DNA from: Stomatobaculum sp.
GTDB lineage: Bacteria > Bacillota_A > Clostridia > Lachnospirales > Lachnospiraceae
Length of the DNA: 20,122 bases
Reading direction: 5' to 3'
Assembly: GCA_017449925.1 (NCBI GenBank)
Contig: JAFSYO010000159.1
Coordinates: 1 to 20,122, forward strand
Part shown: piece after piece, positions 14,667 through 20,122 of the stretch
How positions within the stretch are numbered: position 1 is the first letter of the stretch
How the letters are laid out: every line of letters begins with the position of its first letter
Translations under genes and position numbers: made by a program
Notes under the pieces: model-generated
Told to the model about the DNA's origin: nothing
Databases searched by the model: none
Seen by the model: only the letters and a program-made list of their open reading frames with translations

Positions 14667-16079
14667 TCAGCAGGGATACGCCTTGGAGGCAGTGTCGGCC
14701 TTGGAAATATCCATGCCGGTCTTCTGGGCCTGGCGCCACTTGAAGAAATCCAGCGCGACAGTCGGGAACAGCGCGTAGGAAAGCACGTCCTCGTCCTGCA
14801 TCTTCCAGGGGGCAATCTCCTGTTCATACTTCGGAAGCTGCGGCTCGATCAGGTCTGCCGGACGGCAGGTAATCGGCTCCTCGCCCTTCAGGATCATCTT
14901 CTGGACTTCCGGATTGATGGGACGCACGCACTGGCCGAACTCGCCGTGCACCAGCTTGTAGGACTCCTTCGGGACCATCTTATAGCGCTGCTTGGTCAGC
15001 ACGTTCATGACGGCCTGGGTTCCGACGATCTGGGAGGACGGAGTGACTAACGGCGGCTGTCCGAAGTCGTCGCGCACTCTTGCGACCTCTTCCAGCACAT
15101 CGTCCAGCAGGTCCGCCTTGTGGGCTTCTGTCAGCTGCTTCAGGAGGTTGGACAGCATGCCGCCCGGGACCTGATAGCGCAGCGTGTTGATGTTCACGCC
15201 CAGCATCTTCGGGCTCAGGAGGCCGTTCTCGATGTACTTCTCACGGATGGGCGTCCAGTACTTCGCGATTTCCGTCAGCTTCGGGACATCCAGGCCGGTA
15301 TCGTAGGGAGTGCCCTTCAGTGTCTGCACAATAACTTCAGTGGCGGGCTGGGAGGTTCCCAGTGCCAGCGGGGAGATGGCGCAGTCCAGAATATCCGCGC
15401 CCGCTTCCACTGCCTTCAGCTGCGTCATGGACGCGACGCCGGAGGTGTAGTGGGTATGGATATCGATGGGAAGCTTCGTGGACGCCTTCAGGGTCTTCAC
15501 CAGATCATAGGCGTCATAGGGGGTCAGAAGACCCGCCATGTCCTTGATGCAGATGGAATCCGCGCCCATTTCCTCGATGCGCTTCGCGATGTCCGCCCAG
15601 TACTCCAGGGTATAGGCCTCGCCCAGGGTGTAGGACAGGGCGATCTGTGCCTCCGCGCCTTCCTTCTTGCAGGCGTTCACCGCGGTCTGGAGGTTGCGGA
15701 GATCGTTCAGGCAGTCGAAAATACGGATGATATCAATGCCGTTCGCCACGGACTTCTGCACGAAGTACTCGACTACATCGTCCGCGTAGTGGTTGTATCC
15801 GAGAATGTTCTGTCCGCGGAACAGCATCTGGAGCTTGGTCTTCTTGAAGCCTTTCTTTAAAAGGCGCAGTCTCTCCCACGGATCCTCGTTCAGGAAACGC
15901 AGGCAGGAATCGAAGGTGGCGCCGCCCCAGCACTCCACCGAGCGGTACCCGATCTCATCCATTTTGTCGATGATCGGCAGCATTTCGTCTGTCGTCATTC
16001 TGGTCGCAAACAGGGACTGGTGCGCGTCACGCAGCACCGTCTCCACGATCTGGACCGGTTTTTTCTGTACATTATCCAT
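14667..16079 (-). CDS. oadA: Oxaloacetate decarboxylase alpha / 5S-type carboxyltransferase subunit
   Basis: The 470-residue cytosolic subunit transfers CO2 between oxaloacetate and a biotin carrier (oxaloacetate decarboxylase alpha, transcarboxylase 5S and pyruvate carboxylase B share this domain). The TIM-barrel metal ligands are visible: D18 in RDAHQS, K179 in CIKDMAG (carbamylated in the family) and H208/H210 in HTHYTSG. Also GGATFD (52-57) and MLFRGQN (85-91), followed by the helical funnel (about 310-450). It ends after the funnel and has no biotinyl domain, in line with the separate carrier at 17323-17733. AGAGGAG lies 9 nt before the start. Last gene of the operon. Whether it decarboxylates, or acts as acceptor side of a transcarboxylase, cannot be read from sequence. 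Confidence 0.94.
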   Translation of the reverse strand: MDNVQKKPVQIVETVLRDAHQSLFATRMTTDEMLPIIDKMDEIGYRSVECWGGATFDSCLRFLNEDPWERLRLLKKGFKKTKLQMLFRGQNILGYNHYADDVVEYFVQKSVANGIDIIRIFDCLNDLRNLQTAVNACKKEGAEAQIALSYTLGEAYTLEYWADIAKRIEEMGADSICIKDMAGLLTPYDAYDLVKTLKASTKLPIDIHTHYTSGVASMTQLKAVEAGADILDCAISPLALGTSQPATEVIVQTLKGTPYDTGLDVPKLTEIAKYWTPIREKYIENGLLSPKMLGVNINTLRYQVPGGMLSNLLKQLTEAHKADLLDDVLEEVARVRDDFGQPPLVTPSSQIVGTQAVMNVLTKQRYKMVPKESYKLVHGEFGQCVRPINPEVQKMILKGEEPITCRPADLIEPQLPKYEQEIAPWKMQDEDVLSYALFPTVALDFFKWRQAQKTGMDISKADTASKAYPC

Positions 16080-16118
16080 GTAAATATTCTCCTCTTTGCA
16101 TAAGGGATCTTAAAAGCC

Positions 16119-17261
16119 TTATTTTACGCCATAGATCGCCATGAAAGCGCCGGCTGCGACTGCTGTTCCGATGACGCCCGCCACATTGGGTCCCATGGCG
16201 TGCATCAGGAGGAAGTTCGTGCGATCCGCCTCGGCGCCCACCTTCTGGGAGACGCGGGCAGACATCGGGACCGCGGAAACACCTGCGGATCCGATCAGCG
16301 GATTGATCTTCTGTTTCAGGAACAGGTTCATGATCTTTGCCAGGACCAGGCCTGCGGCTGTACCGAAGGCAAAAGCGATCAGGCCCAGGACGACGATCTT
16401 CAGAGTATCGGCTTTCAGGAATCTCTCCGCACTGGTGGTAGCTCCGACAGAAGTTCCCAGAAGGATAACGACGATGTACATCAGAGCATTGCTGGCGGTT
16501 TCAGTCAGCTGGTGAACAACGCCGCTCTCGCGGAACAGGTTGCCGAGCATCAGCATTCCGACCAGCGGTGCAGTGGTCGGCAGGATCAGGCAGACCACGA
16601 TCGTAACGACGATGGGGAACAGGATCTTCTCCAGCTTGGAGACCGGGCGAAGCTGCGCCATCTTGATCTTCCGCTCTTCTTCCGTTGTCAGCAGCTTCAT
16701 GATGGGCGGCTGGATGATCGGCACAAGGGACATGTAGGAATACGCCGCCACTGCAATGGCGCCCATGTATTCCGTCTGACCCAGCTTACCTGCGAGGAAG
16801 ATGGAGGTCGGTCCGTCAGCGCCGCCGATGATGGAGATCGCCGCAGCAGCCTTTCCGTTGAAGCCCATCAGGATCGCCATGAAGTACGCCGCATATACGC
16901 CGAACTGCGCTGCCGCGCCCAGAAGGAAGCTCATGGGGTTCGCGATCAGCGGTCCAAAATCCGTCATGGCACCAACGCCCATGAAAATCAGGGACGGAAG
17001 GATACTTGCTTCATCGAGCATGTAGAAATAATAAAGCAGGCCTCCGTTTCCGGTCTCGGATTTTGCCGGATTCATCATAATATCCGGATAGATGTTCACC
17101 AGCAGCATACCGAAGGCAATCGGCACCAGAAGCAGCGGCTCGAACCCCTTTGCGATCGCAAGGTAGAGAAAGATCAGAGCCACGATGATCATGATGATGT
17201 TGCCCGGGGTGATGGAGAAGAATGCGGACTGATGAACAAGGTTTGAAAACGTATTTGCCAT
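16119..17261 (-). CDS. oadB: Na+-translocating decarboxylase beta subunit (OadB/MmdB/GcdB)
   Basis: The 380-residue integral membrane protein carries out decarboxylation of carboxybiotin coupled to Na+ export. It has many hydrophobic segments (21-37, 41-57, 85-105, 110-133, 165-185, 212-235, 257-275 and others) and the family signatures [15 protein letters not shown] (146-160, with the conserved Asp in GGADGP) and [18 protein letters not shown], plus [18 protein letters not shown] near the C-terminus. Length fits the short beta-subunit class. GGAGGAG precedes the ATG. It lies between the biotin carrier and oadA. The family serves oxaloacetate, methylmalonyl-CoA, malonate and glutaconyl-CoA systems alike, so it does not define the substrate. 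Confidence 0.96.
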   Translation of the reverse strand: MANTFSNLVHQSAFFSITPGNIIMIIVALIFLYLAIAKGFEPLLLVPIAFGMLLVNIYPDIMMNPAKSETGNGGLLYYFYMLDEASILPSLIFMGVGAMTDFGPLIANPMSFLLGAAAQFGVYAAYFMAILMGFNGKAAAAISIIGGADGPTSIFLAGKLGQTEYMGAIAVAAYSYMSLVPIIQPPIMKLLTTEEERKIKMAQLRPVSKLEKILFPIVVTIVVCLILPTTAPLVGMLMLGNLFRESGVVHQLTETASNALMYIVVILLGTSVGATTSAERFLKADTLKIVVLGLIAFAFGTAAGLVLAKIMNLFLKQKINPLIGSAGVSAVPMSARVSQKVGAEADRTNFLLMHAMGPNVAGVIGTAVAAGAFMAIYGVK

Positions 17262-17322
17262 CTTATTAAACTCCTCCGTTCAGACAATAGGTTACTGTTG
17301 ATCCGGTCGATCGTCAGAGCGA

Positions 17323-17733
17323 TCAGTTCAGGGTCGCCAGAACCTCTCCTGCCTCAACGGCCTGTCCGACGGTGACGTTCATGCTGGCAATGGTGCCGCC
17401 CTCAGGAGCAACGATCTCGTTCTCCATCTTCATCGCCTCGAGGATGATGATGACTGCGCCTGCTTCAACAGTGTCGCCTACATTCTTTTCGATGCTCAGG
17501 ATCTTGCCGGGCATCGGGGACTCGACGGTGATGCCGCCGGCTGCGCCTGCGGGAGCTGCGGGAGCGGGTGCCGGAGCCGGAGCGGGTGCTGCGGCCGGAG
17601 CGGGTGCCGGAGCAGCGTAGACAGGAGCCTGCGGGATGGTCACGACCGGAGCGGCCTGTGCGCCTGCAGTAATGCCTTCTTCAACCTGGACAACGTAAGT
17701 CTGACCGTTCACAGTGATGGTATAGTTTTTCAT
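17323..17733 (-). CDS. Biotin carboxyl carrier protein of the decarboxylase complex
   Basis: This 136-residue carrier has a short N-terminal beta region (MKNYTITVNGQTYVVQVEE), a mobile Ala/Pro linker (about 36-65) and a C-terminal biotinyl domain (67-136). The biotinylation motif EAMKMEN places biotin on K102, with PMPGK (73-77) upstream as usual. It is equivalent to transcarboxylase 1.3S or MmdC/GcdC and carries CO2 from the cytosolic carboxyltransferases to the OadB membrane subunit. AGGAGG lies 8 nt before the ATG. Flanked by the OadG-like gene and oadB with gaps of about 60-70 nt and no terminator. Confidence 0.96.
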   Translation of the reverse strand: MKNYTITVNGQTYVVQVEEGITAGAQAAPVVTIPQAPVYAAPAPAPAAAPAPAPAPAPAAPAGAAGGITVESPMPGKILSIEKNVGDTVEAGAVIIILEAMKMENEIVAPEGGTIASMNVTVGQAVEAGEVLATLN

Positions 17734-17802
17734 GATATTTCCTCCTGATTTTGTAATCTGAATCGGATTTCCCGTTTTTATACTACGATTTGTTCGGATT
17801 TC

Positions 17803-18747
17803 TTATCTTCTCCTTCCGGAGACTCTCCGGATGGAACGTACCACCAGACCATCCGGTCCGGCATTGTTGCCCTCGAATTCCTGGATCGCCGCGGTGATCA
17901 CTGCGATCAGCTGCGGATCCGGCGCTTCAGAAGCTGCGATGGCTGCGGCAAGCACTGCGAGCAGCTGGCCGTCCATGACAGGCTCTGCCGGTGCTGCTGC
18001 CTCGACGGCCGGTGCCTCTTCAGGCTCATCGCCCTCGATCAGCTTGACGACAGTTCCCTCCGGGAGCTGCGCCATTGCCGCGCGGACCGCATCTGCGGAG
18101 ATCCGCTTTGAGACATTCTTTGAAACTGCGGGAAGCTTCTTCGCGGCTTCCACTTTTGCGTAGTAGGCTTCCTCTTCCTTCTTGACCTTTTCCTGCGCGA
18201 CCGACCATGCGTTCACGTGCTTGAACTGGGAGATGATGAAGGAGATGAAGATCAGGACGCAGAAGACGGTTCCCATACCTACGACCAGGTTGAAAGCGCC
18301 CGACTGCATCTTCTCGCCGACCGTCTGGTTCTTGTCGAAGGTCAGCTGAGTGTAAGCTCCGGTCTCCACATTGAGGCCCAGCGTCGCCCTTGCGGTGCGT
18401 CCGCTCTCGCAGGTGAGTTCAAAGGAACTGATATACCCGTCTTCGGTTTCCCTGACCTCTCCCTCGCTCACGGATTTCACCGGTCCGATGTCCTCCGTCA
18501 GCTCCTTCAGAGACTGCAGTCCCTTCGCCAGGACGGTCTGCTTCTGGGCTTCGAACTCCGCGATGTACATATCCATCATCCCGGCGTCCATTCCCGTGAT
18601 CTCCTGCATGACCTGGCGGCTCATCTGCAGCATGTACTCAGCCTCTTCGGATTTCGCATCCGCTGCCAGTGCTGTCAGCGGAACGATCAGCCCGAAGGTG
18701 ACGCAGAGCAGTACAGAGAGGAGAAATTTTTTCATTTTCTGCTTCAT
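17803..18747 (-). CDS. OadG-like (gamma/delta) subunit with extra N-terminal extracytoplasmic domain
   Basis: At 314 residues this is much longer than classical OadG (about 80-120). It has a signal peptide (1-29, LAA cleavage), an exported Met/Glu-rich domain (about 30-148), one membrane span (151-173), a charged cytoplasmic segment (180-205), a flexible Ala/Pro/Glu region, and a C-terminus with two similar helices QLLAVLAAAIAA (261-272) and QLIAVITAAIQE (279-290) before the basic VVRSIRRVSGRRR end. OadG-type subunits hold the complex together at the membrane and bind the alpha subunit through their tail. GAGGTG lies 6 nt before the ATG. It starts 13 nt after the carboxyltransferase stop. Family assignment rests on topology, the C-terminal pattern and operon position. 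Confidence 0.82.
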   Translation of the reverse strand: MKQKMKKFLLSVLLCVTFGLIVPLTALAADAKSEEAEYMLQMSRQVMQEITGMDAGMMDMYIAEFEAQKQTVLAKGLQSLKELTEDIGPVKSVSEGEVRETEDGYISSFELTCESGRTARATLGLNVETGAYTQLTFDKNQTVGEKMQSGAFNLVVGMGTVFCVLIFISFIISQFKHVNAWSVAQEKVKKEEEAYYAKVEAAKKLPAVSKNVSKRISADAVRAAMAQLPEGTVVKLIEGDEPEEAPAVEAAAPAEPVMDGQLLAVLAAAIAASEAPDPQLIAVITAAIQEFEGNNAGPDGLVVRSIRRVSGRRR

Positions 18748-18760
18748 GCCTGCACCTCGC

Positions 18761-20122
18761 TTAAACCGTACCGTGTTTCTTTACGGGACGATCCTCTCTT
18801 TTGGTGAACAGCATCTCCAGCGCGGCGATGATCCTCTTCCTTGTGACCTGCGGCTCAATGATATCATCGACGAGCCCGCGCTTCGCGGCGCCGAGGGCGC
18901 TTCCCTGCAGCTCGGTATACGCAGCGACTTTCTCCTGATAGAACGCGCCGCGGTTCTCCGCTGTTTCAAGTTCCTCGGCGTACATGACCTTGACGGCATT
19001 TCCGGCTTCCATGAGAGCGATCTTCGCCTGCGGCCACGCGTATACGACGTCCGCGCCAAGCGCCTTGGATCCGAAGATGCTGTACATGGTTCCGTAAGCC
19101 TCTCCCGTGATCACGGTGACCTTAGGGACAGTCGCGTTCGCATAGGCACATGCCAGGGCTGCGCCGGACTTCGCTCCGAACAGCTCTGTGTTCTCCGTCT
19201 TCTTCATTCCGGAGGCATCCAGGAAAGTGACGACCGGGATATTGAAAGCATCGCAGAAGTTCACGAACTTCGCGGCTTTCTCAAGGCCCTTCCAGCAGGC
19301 TTCCTTTCCTGCGCTCGCCACGACGCCTGCCGTGCAGCCGTTCAGGCGGATAAATGCGGTAACAACGGAAGCTCCATAAGTGCTTCCCGGCTCACAGACA
19401 AAACCGTCATCGGAAACAGCCTTCAGAAGCGCTGCGGCGTCTGCTCCTTCGATCTCCGGCACCAGTCTGTTCAGGTTGTCCTCGCACTCGGAGTAGGACA
19501 GATCGTCTTCGTTGTTTGCCGGAAGAATGGAGACCAGGGTACGGATCCCTTCGTAGATCTCCTGCTCGGTTCCCGCGAAATCCGCAGTGCCGCTCTTTCC
19601 GGTCTGGAAGGCTGCGGAAGCAGTATCCAGCTCCTTCTCAGTGCTTCCGGCAACGGCATTCGGAGAATGGATGAACAGCTTTCCTTTTTCCGTCTCGATG
19701 AAGGTGAAGTCCGCGATTGCGGCGCTCACCGCCATACTTCCGCCGCAGACGCCGAACACTGCCTGGATCTGGGGGACTACACCATTTGCTACAGCCTGGC
19801 AGCAATACAGTTCACCTACAGCGTTCAGAGCGTCCGAGGCTTCCTGCAGCCGAAGACCGGAACAGTCGATCAGTCCGATGACGGGAGCTCCCATCTTCAG
19901 AGCCTGATCATACAGGTTCGAGATCTTCTTCGCATGCATTTCTCCGACGGAACCGCCGAGGACCGCGGGATCCTGGCTGTAAATAAAGACCAGCTTGTCT
20001 TCAATGGTCCCGTAGCCCGTCACTACGCCGTCAGCCGGCGTATCACGGTCAGCAAGATTAAAATCTGTGCTGCGCGCGGTGACGTATGCGCCGAGCTCCA
20101 CGAAGCTGTCTTTATCCAGCAC
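18761..20122 (-). CDS. Acyl-CoA-type carboxyltransferase (MmdA/12S/PccB-like), 5' end outside window
   Basis: At least 453 residues of a crotonase-fold carboxyltransferase are visible; the usual family start (about 40 more residues before LDKDSFVELGAYV) lies beyond the right edge. Two tandem halves are clear: the first with DGVVTGYGTI, GGSVGEMHAKK and the oxyanion-hole segment CGGSMAVSAAIADF (126-139); the second with GEAYGTMYSIFGSKALGADVVYAWPQAKIALM (340-371, read as family GGAYG and AWP blocks). The family moves CO2 between biotin and propionyl-, acetyl-, methylmalonyl- or glutaconyl-CoA. This copy is divergent: the usual PGF-type loop is SGMKKTEN (304-311), and the first-half GARIQEG reads SGLRLQEA. 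Substrate is therefore uncertain. First visible gene of the operon; its promoter is outside. Confidence 0.88.
   Translation of the reverse strand: MLDKDSFVELGAYVTARSTDFNLADRDTPADGVVTGYGTIEDKLVFIYSQDPAVLGGSVGEMHAKKISNLYDQALKMGAPVIGLIDCSGLRLQEASDALNAVGELYCCQAVANGVVPQIQAVFGVCGGSMAVSAAIADFTFIETEKGKLFIHSPNAVAGSTEKELDTASAAFQTGKSGTADFAGTEQEIYEGIRTLVSILPANNEDDLSYSECEDNLNRLVPEIEGADAAALLKAVSDDGFVCEPGSTYGASVVTAFIRLNGCTAGVVASAGKEACWKGLEKAAKFVNFCDAFNIPVVTFLDASGMKKTENTELFGAKSGAALACAYANATVPKVTVITGEAYGTMYSIFGSKALGADVVYAWPQAKIALMEAGNAVKVMYAEELETAENRGAFYQEKVAAYTELQGSALGAAKRGLVDDIIEPQVTRKRIIAALEMLFTKREDRPVKKHGTV

Noticed and set aside
17262..17322. Small inverted repeat GATCG...CGATC between biotin carrier and oadB
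   Set aside because: A 5-bp stem without T tract, as expected by chance; not reported as a terminator or processing site.
17520..17630. Repetitive GC-rich stretch that looks like a simple-sequence repeat
   Set aside because: It is the Ala/Pro linker of the biotin carrier, normal for this family.
1..20122. CRISPR arrays, tRNA or rRNA genes, transposases, phage genes, riboswitches
   Set aside because: Looked for by eye on both strands; no spaced repeats, cloverleaf, conserved rRNA segments or matching protein motifs were found.

Overview
The window reads as chromosomal DNA from a GC-rich, anaerobic, low-copy-element Bacillota, most likely a Lachnospiraceae-type gut clostridium. This is an inference. 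It rests on an McsA-McsB-ClpC-RadA operon (Gram-positive arginine-phosphorylation/proteolysis system), a flavin reductase-rubredoxin fusion typical of strict anaerobes, a biotin-dependent Na+-pump decarboxylase operon, and SH3b/glucosaminidase and cohesin-type surface proteins. No rRNA, tRNA, CRISPR array, transposase or phage gene is visible. Nearly all genes are on the minus strand; only the rubredoxin fusion gene and one small candidate ORF are on the plus strand.

Layout. Positions 101-3105 (minus) hold a three-gene unit transcribed as M20-family carbamoyl-amidohydrolase, uracil phosphoribosyltransferase (upp), ApbE-type FMN transferase lipoprotein, from an extended -10 promoter near 3175. 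Positions 3200-3480 (plus) hold a possible short transcript with a 24-codon hydrophobic ORF and two tandem hairpins. Positions 3515-4345 (plus) hold a promoter, the flavin reductase-rubredoxin fusion and its terminator. The convergent gap 4346-4683 is AT-rich and odd: a perfect dyad like CsoR-family operators, followed by a 219-bp segment bounded by perfect 11-bp inverted repeats with more copies of the same core inside.

Positions 4684-10784 (minus) are a tightly coupled five-gene operon: GntR/YtrA-type regulator, mcsA, mcsB, clpC, radA. The position usually held by CtsR is taken by the GntR protein, and a perfect inverted repeat sits on the operon's own -10 box. The McsB here departs from the family at several active-site positions. 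Positions 10829-14551 (minus) are a two-gene envelope operon: a secreted SH3b/glucosaminidase with a long disordered insertion and a cadherin-like beta-sandwich domain, then a membrane-anchored cohesin-domain protein with a very acidic cytoplasmic tail.

Positions 14608-20122 (minus) are a five-gene decarboxylase/transcarboxylase operon, running off the right edge: carboxyltransferase (12S/MmdA-like, incomplete), OadG-like membrane subunit, biotin carrier, OadB Na+-pump subunit, and OadA/5S carboxyltransferase. Having both the acyl-CoA-type and the oxoacid-type carboxyltransferases beside one biotin carrier and one Na+ pump suggests a complex able to move CO2 between an acyl-CoA and pyruvate/oxaloacetate and to couple this to a sodium gradient. 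The strongest candidates for something new are the CtsR replacement with its altered McsB, the inverted-repeat element at 4436-4654, and the small ORF at 3317.
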